Assembly: GCA_936432065.2 (NCBI GenBank)
Contig: OW386290.2
Location: 144,285,677-144,349,676 of the forward strand
Direction: 5' to 3'
Length of the DNA stretch: 64,000 bases
Source of the DNA: Rutpela maculata
Lineage: Eukaryota > Arthropoda > Insecta > Coleoptera > Cerambycidae
The notes beneath the pieces are model-generated. The model saw nothing but the letters and a program-made list of their open reading frames with translations. It searched no databases and was not told where the DNA came from. This document shows, piece by piece, positions 37,501 to 43,659 of the stretch. The stretch's first letter is position 1; every line of letters starts with the position of its first letter. A program made the position numbers and the translations under genes.

Positions 37501-38309
37501 ATTCTTCCTCTTATTACCTTTAAGTTGATGAACTTAAAGATAATAAGTGATGACTTGCACTCATATTTAATTTGTTGAACATCAGTAACCAGAGAACCAT
37601 CAAGAAACCAGGCAGGAAATATCAGGTTAAGACGATCTTGAACCCAGATAACAGTCACATTGTCCAGTGCCTAATGTCACTCTAGTTTTTCAGAATTGCC
37701 AATAGAATAAAAAATATTTCAAAATCCAAGCTTTACTAACAGGATATTTAAGTTGCTTTATGAAACAGAAACGACTTTAAAGAGAATTTAAAGTTGACTT
37801 TATCATAAAGTTCACTTTACTTAAAGGAACCTTTTGCCCATATTTATGATATCATTTATATATCCGTCAATGTAACAGCTAGAAAAATTATTTTAATAGC
37901 ATTAAAAGGAGAAAGGTTTACAGGTTATTTTCTTCTTCTTCTTCTTCTTCTTCTACATTTATGGCCTTTACCTATAAGGCCAATTACAGCTTATGAAACG
38001 ATCAAAACATGAAAAATGATATTTTAGGCCTAAGGTCTTTTTCTTGGGGCACGGTCACATAGTTAATAATAGTGCTACAACAATATAGGAAATTACATAA
38101 AAAAATGTTACTAACATATTAATATATATTTCGGCAGGTTGATGCCCCCTTTTAAGTGGTTATGCAAGAAGAAGAAGAGAAAACCGACAGATTCAACTAC
38201 CAACACCCAAAGTAGCAGTCTGTCAGAATTTCTGACGAACACGCACAAGAAAAGGTCTGAAGCGTCAACTACAAACGCGCATACAGTATTAATTCATGCC
38301 AAAAATTGA
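10079..38309 (+). CDS. CCAPR: Crustacean cardioactive peptide (CCAP) receptor gene, 3' part (six exons)
   Basis: A class A G-protein-coupled receptor assembled from six exons: 10079-10172, 13534-13629, 15775-15969, 16055-16144, 31218-31398 and 38138-38309. All splice junctions are GT-AG and the phases match at every join. The pieces together give TM3 with a D-R-Y motif (SIDRYDAI), TM4, a Y-E-E-K-L-I-Q-G loop, TM5 with a conserved C-W-I-E before it, a basic third loop (SSRGLIPRAKVKT), TM6 with F-I-I-C-W-S-P-Y, TM7 with N-S-A-A-N-P-I-I-Y, and a basic C-tail ending at a TGA. From family knowledge the third loop, the TM6-TM7 stretch and the FDLLQV motif are typical of insect CCAP receptors, which sense the cyclic peptide CCAP in ecdysis and heart control. 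Exons for the N-terminus, TM1 and TM2 are not seen and probably lie upstream. Introns are full of transposons; the largest is about 15 kb. Confidence 0.88.
10173..10884. other. CCAPR intron, noncoding
   Basis: AT-rich intron sequence before the long-inverted-repeat element. No gene or clear repeat is seen apart from short inverted phrases around AAAACGAATCTTTTC. Confidence 0.4.
10885..13301 (+). mobile_element. Element with ~350-bp terminal inverted repeats carrying a CXC pseudogene
   Basis: The left arm (10885-11237) and right arm (12963-13301) are reverse complements across their length. Shared landmarks in order are ACAGGA(C)TGTGTG, TTAGGAAAAAC/CTCAGAGG, CACCCTCTATGTTTTTTGGG, AAATTTGGCCC/GGAACTTTG, GGCACTTTTTGCC and CCGCTAGAGCGCGCC. 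They enclose 1.7 kb with the pseudogene at 11752-12629, so this has the shape of a DNA transposon. No transposase motif was recognised. The exact outer ends and the target duplication could not be fixed. It lies in a CCAPR intron. Confidence 0.65.
11752..12629 (+). pseudogene. MSGCDTTS/CXC-family gene remnant
   Basis: An uncharacterised TE-like gene. The frame starts M-F-L-H-A-M-S-G-C-D-T-T-S, continues for 126 codons to a TGA at 12130-12132, and then runs on in the same frame through a proline-rich A-P-P-E-L-L segment into a cysteine cluster (C-A-K-K-C-S-C-K-K-A-G-L-D-C-T-N-L-C) that looks like a tesmin-type CXC zinc-binding motif. A 10-bp duplication (GGTCCTGCAA, about 12297-12316) then shifts the frame; the next frame carries an acidic tail to a GT donor at about 12447. 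After an acceptor TTACAG at about 12561 a last short exon (starting D-P-S-R-P-E) ends at a TGA near 12629. Two disabling changes make it a pseudogene. Relatives in this window are at 5168, 42935, 46020 and 54433. Function unknown. Confidence 0.6.
13484..13520 (+). repeat. (AAT)n microsatellite
   Basis: About eleven AAT units sit only 14 bases before the CCAPR exon at 13534, between the likely branch region and the acceptor. Confidence 0.85.
13534..13629 (+). CDS. CCAPR: CCAPR exon: TM4
   Basis: The acceptor TTTTTTTAG is followed by GG, completing the Trp codon begun at 10172. It encodes R-R-A-K then TM4 (CLIIAAWLFSVLFSIPILIL) and YEEKLIQ, ending in phase 1 (G) before GTATTT. Confidence 0.9.
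13630..14106. other. CCAPR intron, noncoding
   Basis: AT-rich sequence; no gene recognised. Confidence 0.4.
14107..15190 (-). pseudogene. LINE reverse transcriptase fragment (CR1/jockey type)
   Basis: On the minus strand this encodes a non-LTR reverse transcriptase from about the finger region: V-A-V-F-L-D-F-K-R-A-F (first catalytic Asp), then G-V-P-Q-G-S-I-L-G-P, then the active-site box F-A-D-D-T-L-I, and K-Y-L-G-V-I-I in the thumb. The frame breaks at about 14440-14360 and a shifted frame at 14107-14360 carries the C-terminus (ILRCYRYTSITWML). The N-terminal half and the endonuclease are absent, as expected for a 5'-truncated LINE. It lies inside a CCAPR intron in the opposite orientation. 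Confidence 0.85.
15191..15774. other. CCAPR intron, noncoding
   Basis: No gene recognised. The first part may hold further diverged LINE sequence. Confidence 0.4.
15775..15969 (+). CDS. CCAPR: CCAPR exon: extracellular loop 2, TM5, start of loop 3
   Basis: After the acceptor CCTTAG the exon completes a Gly codon with the previous exon and encodes Q-N-Q-C-W-I-E-F (the conserved loop-2 cysteine), TM5 (TLVSVTLFAIPAAIITTCYA) and a lysine-rich start of loop 3 (W-T-K-S...N-K-P-K-K-N). It ends in phase 1 before GTAACA. Confidence 0.9.
16055..16144 (+). CDS. CCAPR: CCAPR exon: third intracellular loop into TM6
   Basis: Starting after TTTAAG, the exon encodes G-S-D-N-S-R-R-A-S-S-R-G-L-I-P-R-A-K-V-K-T and the start of TM6 (IKITFVIVS), closing in phase 1 before GTAAGT. 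An alternative acceptor at 16037 would put a TAG in frame, so 16055 is preferred even though its pyrimidine tract is weak. Confidence 0.82.
16371..16871 (+). pseudogene. LINE ORF1 C-terminal fragment (CCHC gag-like)
   Basis: This frame carries zinc-knuckle spacing of a retrotransposon ORF1: Y-F-K-C-N-G-Y-N-H-S-K-N-N-C, then C-P-L-C...H-D-L-K-S-C, then a third partial C-I-N-C. These bind RNA in related LINEs. The N-terminal part is missing. The end overlaps in another frame with the start of an endonuclease fragment at 16844, showing an internal deletion at about 16820-16850. Confidence 0.75.
16844..19451 (+). pseudogene. LINE ORF2: endonuclease and reverse transcriptase, frameshifted
   Basis: The first segment (to 17431) is the second half of an APE-type endonuclease, with R-G-G-S-V-M-L, I-I-G-D-F-N-T-P and a D-N-H-H-P position in place of the usual S-D-H. 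A stop and shift at about 17430-17530 precede the reverse transcriptase (17659-18747): V-I-P-V-Y-K-K-G-G, T-K-Q-H-G-F-M, Y-T-D-F-S-K-A-F-D, G-V-P-Q-G-S-I-L-G-P-L-L-F and the active site L-L-C-A-D-D (Cys where Tyr/Phe is usual). A further shift at about 18740 leads to the thumb and C-terminus (R-D-L-G-V-I-F-D...) ending at 19451. The 3' flank runs to about 19682 with AATAAA-rich sequence. The copy is dead but fairly complete. CR1/jockey-group by motif order; exact clade not assigned. Confidence 0.85.
19690..20202. other. CCAPR intron, dispersed repeat
   Basis: No gene. Contains common repeat phrases such as TTAAAATTGGTACAAATTGGTACC. A 101-codon frame here has no recognised domain. Confidence 0.4.
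20219..23527. mobile_element. Nested 3.3-kb terminal-inverted-repeat element rich in AACGTT
   Basis: Ends are CCCAATGAGAACAC (left) and, read inward from the right, CCCAGTGAGAACAC; the similarity continues inward to GTTAAAAAAACGTT. Both junctions show AC (20217-20218 and 23528-23529), and removing the insert restores the host inverted repeat exactly, so the borders are well supported. There is no protein-coding frame. The interior is dense in AACGTT, TTAACGTT and ACGTAA words and contains a tandem array (about 21400-23330). Confidence 0.75.
21400..23330. repeat. ~365-bp tandem repeat array (six diverged units)
   Basis: The phrase TATGTTAACGTGAAAATCAC, in exact or decayed form, recurs near 21494, 21850, 22220, 22507, 22870 and 23242, giving spacings of about 356, 370, 287, 363 and 372 bp. 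Other unit landmarks (ATCTTACGTTTAAAACTCGT, TTTTACGCAATTAAAACGTT, GTTATGTCTTAAGG) repeat in the same order. A satellite-like interior of the nested element. Confidence 0.75.
24196..24480. repeat. 80/50-bp tandem repeat packed with heat-shock-element-like motifs
   Basis: ATATTCCAGAAAATTC recurs at 24201 and 24281, and near-copies at 24361 and 24411, giving 80-, 80- and 50-bp steps. Each unit carries the pattern TTCnnGAAnnTTC: perfect at 24204-24216, 24284-24296 and 24414-24426, with GAAnnTTCnnGAA at 24438-24450 and several imperfect ones. The protein-like minus-strand frames here are a by-product of the repeat. Confidence 0.7.
24690..24812 (-). pseudogene. LINE reverse transcriptase scrap
   Basis: On the minus strand a short run encodes S-Y-L-E-N-R-K-Q followed after about 15 residues by Y-G-I-P-Q-G-S-A-L-A-P, the palm motif of non-LTR reverse transcriptases. 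Nothing else of the element is recognisable. Confidence 0.65.
24896..25122. repeat. Hairpin (inverted repeat) element
   Basis: TAATTAGTTGTCATTA... CTAGACAAACAAAAAAC on the left pairs with GTTTTTGTTTGTCTAG... TAATGACATGAAACTAATTA on the right. Arms are about 85 bp and diverged, loop about 50 bp. Noncoding. Confidence 0.65.
25385..25660. repeat. Hairpin (inverted repeat) element
   Basis: CCCGAACCGATTCAAAAAATT... CTAGACTATTGAAA pairs with TTTCAATAGTCTGG... AATTTTTTCAATCGGTTCAG. Arms about 120 bp, short central spacer near 25505-25540. Noncoding. Confidence 0.7.
26566..28027. repeat. Inner inverted repeat with ~440-bp tandem core
   Basis: The left arm (26566-26895) begins with the self-complementary CCACCCCCTCTCAGGGGGTGG and pairs with 27733-28027, which ends CCCCCTCAAAGGGGGTGG. 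Landmarks GAAAGCCGTTT/AAACGGCTTTC and TAATTGGTCTATAACGTTTT confirm the pairing. Between the arms, 26915-27355 and 27355-27790 are diverged direct repeats (CTAAAGCAAGTGCT, GAGCAT, ATTACTGGCTAATTA). Confidence 0.65.
28013..28135 (+). repeat. Dispersed repeat shared with 35085-35220
   Basis: CATCCACCCCCTATAAATTA, ATATAGAAACTTTTCTGTGA and CAAAAATGAACGAAATCCGT occur in the same order at both places. Confidence 0.75.
28903..29622. repeat. Hairpin (inverted repeat) element
   Basis: ATAAAATCGACTTCTGG near 28910 pairs with CCAGAAGTCTATTTTGTCG near 29597, and GTGTACACATTTTATGTTTA with its complement near 29495. TAAAATAAGATCG at 29040 pairs with CGATCTTATTTTA at 29481. Arms are about 170-190 bp around a 350-bp spacer. 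Noncoding. Confidence 0.7.
30686..30719 (-). ncRNA. Hammerhead-ribozyme-like core, copy 1
   Basis: Minus strand: CTGAAGA, then a 6-bp stem GGCAGA/TCTGCC with a 6-nt loop, then GAAA and CGTC. The base after GTC is A here, giving a mismatch at the start of stem I, unlike the other two copies. Confidence 0.45.
30807..30840 (-). ncRNA. Hammerhead-ribozyme-like core, copy 2
   Basis: Minus strand: CTGAAGA (matches CUGANGA), unpaired T, stem II GGCAGA/TCTGCC with loop TGGGAT, then GAAA and C-GTC with predicted cleavage after GTC. The flanks GAAC and GTTT can form stem I (C-G, A-U, A-U, G-U). Stem III is reduced to the palindrome ACGT, so a single molecule cannot close it but two copies could pair. 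Small hammerhead variants of this type are known from Penelope-like retroelements and act as dimers. The extra T before stem II departs from the textbook core. Confidence 0.55.
30928..30961 (-). ncRNA. Hammerhead-ribozyme-like core, copy 3
   Basis: Identical core and flanks to copy 2, 121 nt away on the same strand. Confidence 0.55.
31218..31398 (+). CDS. CCAPR: CCAPR exon: TM6-TM7
   Basis: After CTGTTTCAG the exon encodes V-F-I-I-C-W-S-P-Y-I-L-F-D-L-L-Q-V (TM6 with the CWxP switch), the third extracellular loop, and TM7 with N-S-A-A-N-P-I-I-Y (the NPxxY motif), then F-S-T-H-F-C-R-N-L. It ends in phase 2 (TG) before GTAAGT; the next exon supplies G for Trp. Confidence 0.93.
31399..32669. other. 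CCAPR intron, noncoding
   Basis: AT-rich. No gene or clear repeat recognised; short frames have no family resemblance. Confidence 0.4.
32670..33740 (-). mobile_element. Mariner/Tc1-like transposon, decayed
   Basis: GTAACTCTTTTAAAA (32670-32684) and its exact complement (33726-33740) form 15-bp inverted ends around the transposase remnant; the second directly precedes its start codon. The true outer ends may lie further out, so these could be subterminal repeats. Confidence 0.6.
32799..33725 (-). pseudogene. Mariner-family transposase, frameshifted
   Basis: The N-terminal part (33285-33725) shows a helix-turn-helix DNA-binding domain typical of mariner transposases. The C-terminal part (32799-33119) carries the catalytic block W-Y-Q-Q-D-G-C-P-A-H-N followed about 34 residues later by W-P-E-R-S-P-D-L-T-P-S-D-F-F, the second and third acidic positions of the DDD/E triad. 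Between them (33120-33285) frames shift and stops occur, although traces remain (K-A-N-E-N-E-T-F-I). The first catalytic Asp falls in that broken region. Non-functional copy in the last CCAPR intron. Confidence 0.85.
33741..34615. other. CCAPR intron, noncoding
   Basis: No gene recognised. Confidence 0.4.
34618..34935 (+). mobile_element. hAT-like short element, right end missing
   Basis: The left end CAGGGGCGTAGCGAGCC is typical of hAT terminal repeats, and the interior resembles the short element at 42408-42737 (TTTTGCCAA, GATGAGC, AAATTTTTTC blocks). No matching right end was found. Confidence 0.4.
35085..35220 (+). repeat. Dispersed repeat shared with 28013-28135
   Basis: Same ordered blocks as at 28013-28135, with a short insertion around 35160-35180 (CCACAGAAGACCTATAATTATA). 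Confidence 0.75.
35451..37521. repeat. Foldback element, outer arms
   Basis: 35451-35661 and 37311-37521 are reverse complements (AAGGTAATAAGAGGAAGAA, TCTCGAAAGA, TATTGTACGGGA, GGAGTACTGTACAATGCTAA, GATCAATTGAAATGCAAA). The second element at 36107-37312 was inserted directly beside the right arm. Interior 35662-36106 holds AAAG-rich repeat including a smaller palindrome at 36009-36106. A minus-strand frame (35518-35928) with S-S-S-S-S-S-D-E-E-D-E-D overlaps the left arm; it could be a leftover of a transposase N-terminus but I cannot support that. Confidence 0.65.
36107..37312. mobile_element. Long-inverted-repeat element beginning AAGGGCATAGCC
   Basis: Arms 36109-36430 and 36986-37310 are about 320 bp each and nearly complementary (GGGCATAGCCGGGTAAGC, CAAGCGTCTGGCGCTTATAT, GGTTTGGGGTGAGTAAGGGA, AATCACGCTCAAATTCCG, GGGTAACTTATCCCTG). 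The 550-bp centre has no coding frame. No convincing target duplication was seen. Confidence 0.75.
37927..37952 (+). repeat. (TTC)n microsatellite
   Basis: About nine TTC/CTT units. Confidence 0.85.
38138..38309 (+). CDS. CCAPR: CCAPR last exon: C-terminal tail and stop
   Basis: The acceptor TTTCGGCAG is followed by G, completing the Trp codon from 31398. The exon encodes L-M-P-P-F-K-W-L-C-K-K-K-K-R-K, then a Ser/Thr-rich tail ending V-L-I-H-A-K-N and TGA at 38307-38309. A P-P-F-K-W motif just after TM7 is also found in insect CCAP receptors (family knowledge), which together with the exact phase match makes the exon convincing. The Cys before the lysine run could be palmitoylated (inference). 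Confidence 0.8.
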
Positions 38310-38349
38310 GTATTATATAGATATATTTATTTGTAAATGTTTCAAATAT

Positions 38350-38366
38350 AAATAAAAATAAATAAA
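38350..38366 (+). terminator. CCAPR poly-A signal region
   Basis: Overlapping AATAAA hexamers about 45 bp after the stop codon are the likely cleavage and polyadenylation signals. Confidence 0.55.
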
Positions 38367-41300
38367 AACGTATAAGAAAATGGTATATTTTTATTTAATA
38401 ACTGTGAAACCTAAATGCCTCTTAAACGTAAATTACGCTAGGAGAGGAGATTAAGGCCACTTTTCTCGATAAGAAATTCACTTGTAATTCAGTCAACGAA
38501 AGATTTGTAGAAGACATGGAGGAGGGGAGAATTCTCCTCTTTAGGAATGTGTTGGAGGTAGTTAAGAGGTCAACATACTAAAAATCCCCGCCGCTTCAGG
38601 GGGGGGGGGGGTGGAAAGGTTCCTTTACTAGGACAAAGTAATTAGAACTTCATAAACATTATACTGTACTAGATTATAGTGGAAAGTACTGGAACCAGGC
38701 AGAAATTTTAATAACAGCTACGTAATATTCTCAAATCTTAAGAAATATATATTTTTGAGGTTAGCTGTGACGCCACATATCATAACGTATAAATCAACAC
38801 TCGCAAAGGTTACCAACCCAAATATTTTTAACAGATGGCAAAATACATTTTCCCCTAACAATATTACCAATAATATTTTGGATGCTGTCATGTGTGCACA
38901 TACTGCACATATAATGAATTATTTTTAATTTTTTTAACGAAAACCAAATCGAAAGGGTGCAAGTGTGATATATCGTTGAAAACCTTGAGATGCTCTTAAT
39001 TAGTATCTCAGGGAAATTTAAAAGTGGTTACGCGCTTGCGTTAAAAGAAACAAAGAAAAGATCAGTATTTAACAAATTTATATTCACTTCTTCACATTTA
39101 ACACAACAACAGTTTTTGTTTACCTCTGATTTTATGCAGACTGTTCGTAAACCGCCACTGGATTCAATTATTATTCCAAATTATCTCTCCAACTATTATT
39201 TATTTCATTTCTGCTACATTTACTTTCTCAATGCCAGACGCCTCTGCCATCACTCTTCTATCCGCCAAAAACCTTCTTTCAAACTCCGCGTCCCTTTTCT
39301 GACAGTTCTCGTCTTCACCTACTTGATTTAGTCTCTGTACTCTAGCCCTTAAATTCGCATCACTGCCCCAAAATTTATACAACACACAATACTCTAATAC
39401 AAATAGCTGTACCTAACAGGTGGGGCACCACAACCTTTTCAGATCGTTTGCAGCACTAAAGAAACCCTCATGCAAAGTCTCATCCAAATCCGTTTAGTAG
39501 CTTCGCCGCTATCGTGCTAACATACATATACACACACATACACACGCCACTTTCTTGGGTTCCTGGGACCTCAAAACGTAAATATTTGATGTTATCTCAA
39601 TTTTTGATTTTGGACTAAATGTAGTAACCTCCCACAATTTTATTGTGGGGAGGTTAAAATTGTATTTATTGAAAAGTGTGCTTTGGTGACGTCTTAGTTC
39701 TGTCATTTACGTACAATTTCATTAGTTTGACATTTTGACAGGGTTTATTTTCAAAGAATTTTTGAGATCTATGCGGCAGTTTTCTCGAAAACGGTTGAAA
39801 TTATTAAGTTTTATCAAATGTACCTTTTTTACATAGAAATGAGATTTTCTAGTCAAAAGTGCCACTACGTTTCGTAAAAAAAACAGAAAAAATTTTCATC
39901 ATCAGGTATAACTCATGAGGCGCCCTCCACGGGCTCGCATGATGTAATACATAAATTATTGTTTCTTAGCTTAAAAAATGTTTTCTTACCAAAGTGGGAG
40001 AAGATCGGTCAAGAGGTAGTTGAGAAATTGCAAAAAAAAGAAAAAAAAATCACACTTTTGACACCCTGTATCAGTAAGGAGGCACATTTTATCTAAGTGT
40101 TTCAGGTTAAATCTTCATATTTTGGACTAAGGATTCTCCAGTTAGCGTATGTCCAATTATTAATAAAACACCTTGTACATAGGTGACCGGGTACTCAATC
40201 TACCTCCAAGACCTAGAACTTTGCGTAAAAAAATTTCTGTTCCGCTTTTTTCTAAAATCGTATGGACTAGCTCGTGTTGATCCGTATACGTCAAAAAGGT
40301 CACTTGCCGAGAATAGGACCCCCTCTAAAAGTGAAATTAAACCTAAAGTGAATTTTTTTTTTATTATAAAATAAAGTGAAATTTAACTTTAATTGGAATT
40401 TTTTATACGAAAAAATCTTTTTTTTAAATTCAGTTTTCACCACTTTTTTCTGAATAATGACTATATAGAAAACATTTGTAATTGTTGGACAACTCTCGAA
40501 GAATGGATTTTTTCTTTCATAGCAAAATCTAACGGAACGTACTTATAGCCATTTTTTCCAAAAAGTTGAATCTTTCGAAAAATAATGCAGATTATTTCAC
40601 TCATTAACGCTGTAGCCAATGAGAGCCCGTTTTTTCACAGCATTGCACCAATCAAACGTCATTATTAGTGATAAATTCAAGCTAGATCGGCTTTTGACAG
40701 TACCAACATGCAAAATTTATCGCTCTAATTTTTTAGGTCGCTGCAGCGGCAAATATTGCGAAAATTTTTTGACGTTTTGTGTCGTGAAATGTTTTCAGCA
40801 AATAGGACAAATCGTGCTTTTAAATGTTATCTATAAATATCTTCTCTAGCTTATTACTAATTGTTAACGTAAATTGTAGTATCTATTGTAGGTATTAATA
40901 ACCTAAAAAGCCAATGCTGTGTAGAACTTATATAGGTTCGGGACAAATTATACACAGCTTTCAATGGCTTATACCTAACGTAATTACAAAATAATTTTCA
41001 CGACTAAAATTAAATATAAATATCTACGAAGCAGACAAATCAGTTATTTCAAGATAAATACACAAATGTAGGTACTTACGTAACGTATGGTAATTCATCA
41101 ATCATCACAAAGCAGCTAACACTTATTTGGAAAATCAAAACTTTGCAGTATCACTATATACATTATAATTCGTTGTACTTAAAGTCTGTCTACTTAAACA
41201 AGTAAACTTTAACTTAACTATTAAACTTCTCAAATTAGAAACAAGGATTAAATACATAAATATATATTAAAAAACACTAATATAATAATTCAATTCACTG

Positions 41301-41755
41301 TTTAGGCCAGTTAAGTTAAGCTAGCGCTACTAGATGGCGGTACCATACCATCTGAGCCGCAACCTTAGAACGTAAAAGCGATAGATTGGTAATATGCAAT
41401 TTGTGTAATTATACCCGTAATGTGATTGATCGAAGCGTGCTTTGTTGTGATGACTAGTCTTATAAGTTACAGTACCTATGGTTTAACGTATATTGTTTTT
41501 CTTGATTGTCATAATTTAAACCTACTTTATTTTTTATTAGATGAGTCGCTTTGGAAATGCATTTTTATGTGACGTAAATGATGAAATTGAAGATAAAGGT
41601 GAATAATCTCTAAAAAGTAACAAGGAAACGTCTGAAGGCAATTAATTACTGAACATAATATAGATGTACTTAATGAATTATTTATTCGTGAAATATTCTC
41701 CACAAATACCACTCGTGCTTCTAAATTTTATCTATAAATTTTTTCTCAAGCTAAG
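38367..41755. other. Intergenic, dispersed repeats
   Basis: No gene recognised. A poly-G run lies near 38599-38612. The block 39415-39720 (AAGTCTCATCCAAATCCGTT, then ACATACATATACACACAC) has the look of a common insect dispersed repeat. 40060-40180 ends in the widespread ACACCTTGTA-type tail. A short perfect hairpin CCTCCCACAATTTTATTGTGGGGAGG-like sequence lies at 39628-39655. Confidence 0.45.
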
Positions 41756-41887
41756 TTGCCATAAGGTTAATATAACTCGTGCAAATTGACAGTTTATTAT
41801 CAAAGATTAAATCCCTCCCACTAAAGCGGTCGGGATTTAATCAGATAATAAACTGTCAATTTGCACTCTTTATATTACCAGGCAACA
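41756..41887. repeat. ~130-bp near-perfect hairpin
   Basis: GTGCAAATTGACAGTTTATT (41779 onward) pairs exactly with its complement ending at 41866. Pairing continues outward with some mismatches (TTGCC...TTAATATAACTCGTG) and inward through GATTAAATCCC, leaving a loop of about 10-14 nt. Confidence 0.75.
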
Positions 41888-42407
41888 ACGCTTTCGAAAA
41901 AATTTTACCGATAAAATTTCAAGCACTAGTGATATTACATACGATAAAATTTTTATTAATTTCATCTAAAATTTTTACCAGATATTCCCTCCTATATAAC
42001 ACGTACTTTGGTAAAATTTTCAAAATTTTGCTAAAATTAAAAAAAAAAATTCAAAATTTACGTTTTTTTGAATTTACTCCTGACCTAATAAAGCTATCTT
42101 AACGTTCGGGGGATCATTTTATAGGTTTTTTTAATACTTATAACTTCTCATTAGAACTTTTCCTTAAATTATATTATTAGCCTTCTATTTAAACGCCAAA
42201 AACCAATTTTTCAACTTTACCACCCCCCCCCACCTCCCTTATCCGGTATGACATCACTTCATCACTTGGCACGCTATAAGGGCTTATTTCGGATGTCCAA
42301 CCCATCAACTTAAAACAATAAAATCGTAGTTGTCTATTTTTGTCATGTCAAAATACAATTCGACTGGACTAAATGGACAGATTTAATCCAAAACCTTTCA
42401 TTAAATT

Positions 42408-42737
42408 CAAGAGCGGATCTGGATCTTGAGCTTGGGAGGGTAACACTAAACCCAAAATTTTTTGATGAGCGGGGGGGGGGAGAGGAATCCGAAAAGATTT
42501 TTTCGTCCCAAAATTTTTTGAAGAGCAGGTGGCAAAAATCCGAAAAAATTTTCATCCTAAATTTACTTACTACATTACTACATTACCCCCCTGGGGGGGG
42601 GGGTAATTACCCTGTTAAAAAAAATTTCTTCCCAAACTTAACAAAAATCACAACATTTTAAAACAAAAGTTGATGATTTACAGAATCTTGGGGGGGGGTA
42701 ATTACCCCGTTACCCCCCCCCCATAAATCCGCGGCTG
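42408..42737. mobile_element. hAT-type short non-autonomous element
   Basis: Flanked by an exact 8-bp duplication ATTAAATT (42400-42407 and 42738-42745), the hAT hallmark. The ends CAAGAGCGGATCTGG and, from the right, CAGCCGCGGATTTATGG are diverged inverted repeats. The interior has poly-G runs and AAAATTTTTT blocks. Confidence 0.7.
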
Positions 42738-42904
42738 ATTAAATTTATTGTCACATCTAAAACAAATTAAAACCATAAAATCGCCGCAGCAAAACAATTC
42801 CATTTACTACGGGAGCTCATCCTAACTCGTGCAGCCCGCCCCCCCCCCCCCGATCCTTGGGGACAAAGTTTTTCATAAAGATTAAAGCCTAAAGAATAAT
42901 TTAA

Positions 42905-43480
42905 GACATGTCCTAAAAAAAATTGGCTCTACTTTCAAAATGGCGTCCGTTTAAAAAAAATTTGCAAATTTTTTTTTTTGTCATTTAACACAAAAACTAA
43001 AAAAGATGGAGAAAAACTTTCTGCACAAAAAACAAAGTGCATACAATTTTCTACAATTTTGTTCCTATACGATATTTGGATAGGAGTTACCATTTTCCAG
43101 ATAAATGATTCAGGTCTTAAAATAAAATATAAAATGCAGTATAAAACGTGAGTAACACCTCGTTCACTTTCAGATTCTCTATCGCTGTCTCCCGATACAT
43201 CGAATATTTCTTTCAAGTCTTCTTCCTCTATTGCTTCATTTATGATATCGTTATCATCCTCACTTTCGCCTATTATGATTTGATTTGGAATCATCTCCTG
43301 AAGAATTTCAGGAAGCGATGGAGGCAGTATTTTATCTGCTGAACATCAAAGAGGTTCTTCATTTTCTTGCCATCCATAACACAGGCCCACAAAAAAAAAA
43401 GTTATTTGAACTGGACATCTGAATATACTTTTCTTTAGCATTTTTCCCACTGATTACGAATCTGAAGTCAGAATGGGGGG
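42905..43480 (-). pseudogene. MSGCDTTS/CXC-family remnant with acidic exon
   Basis: The minus-strand frame (42935-43294) begins M-I-P-N-Q-I-I-I-G and is highly acidic (E-S-E-D-D-N-D, E-E-E-D-L-K-E-I-F-D) up to a GT at about 43148 that could be a splice donor. Just upstream in the same frame, after one stop, are D-K-I-L-P-P-S-L-P-E-I-L and G-W-Q-E-N-E-E-P, resembling the G-W...A-P-P-E-L-L segment that precedes CXC motifs in the family, but the cysteines are absent. Both flanks (43380-43475 and 42905-43110) match 54373-54475 and 55050-55250 in reverse orientation, so these are two deletion derivatives of one element. Confidence 0.4.
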
Positions 43481-43659
43481 GTTAATGCGCATCGTCATCT
43501 TTTTTGTATCGGCGCCTATCGCAAGTGATACTCCCGGATTAAACGGAGTCCCAGACTTTGACAGCCCCAAATTGGTGGATACGTGTCCAAGAGATTTGTA
43601 CGGCAAGCACGTACATAATAGTTTTAATATTTTCATTTTAATATACAGTGTCTGAGAAA

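Noticed and set aside
39200..39385. Charged 61-codon minus-strand frame
   Set aside because: Too short, no homologous motif, no splice context.
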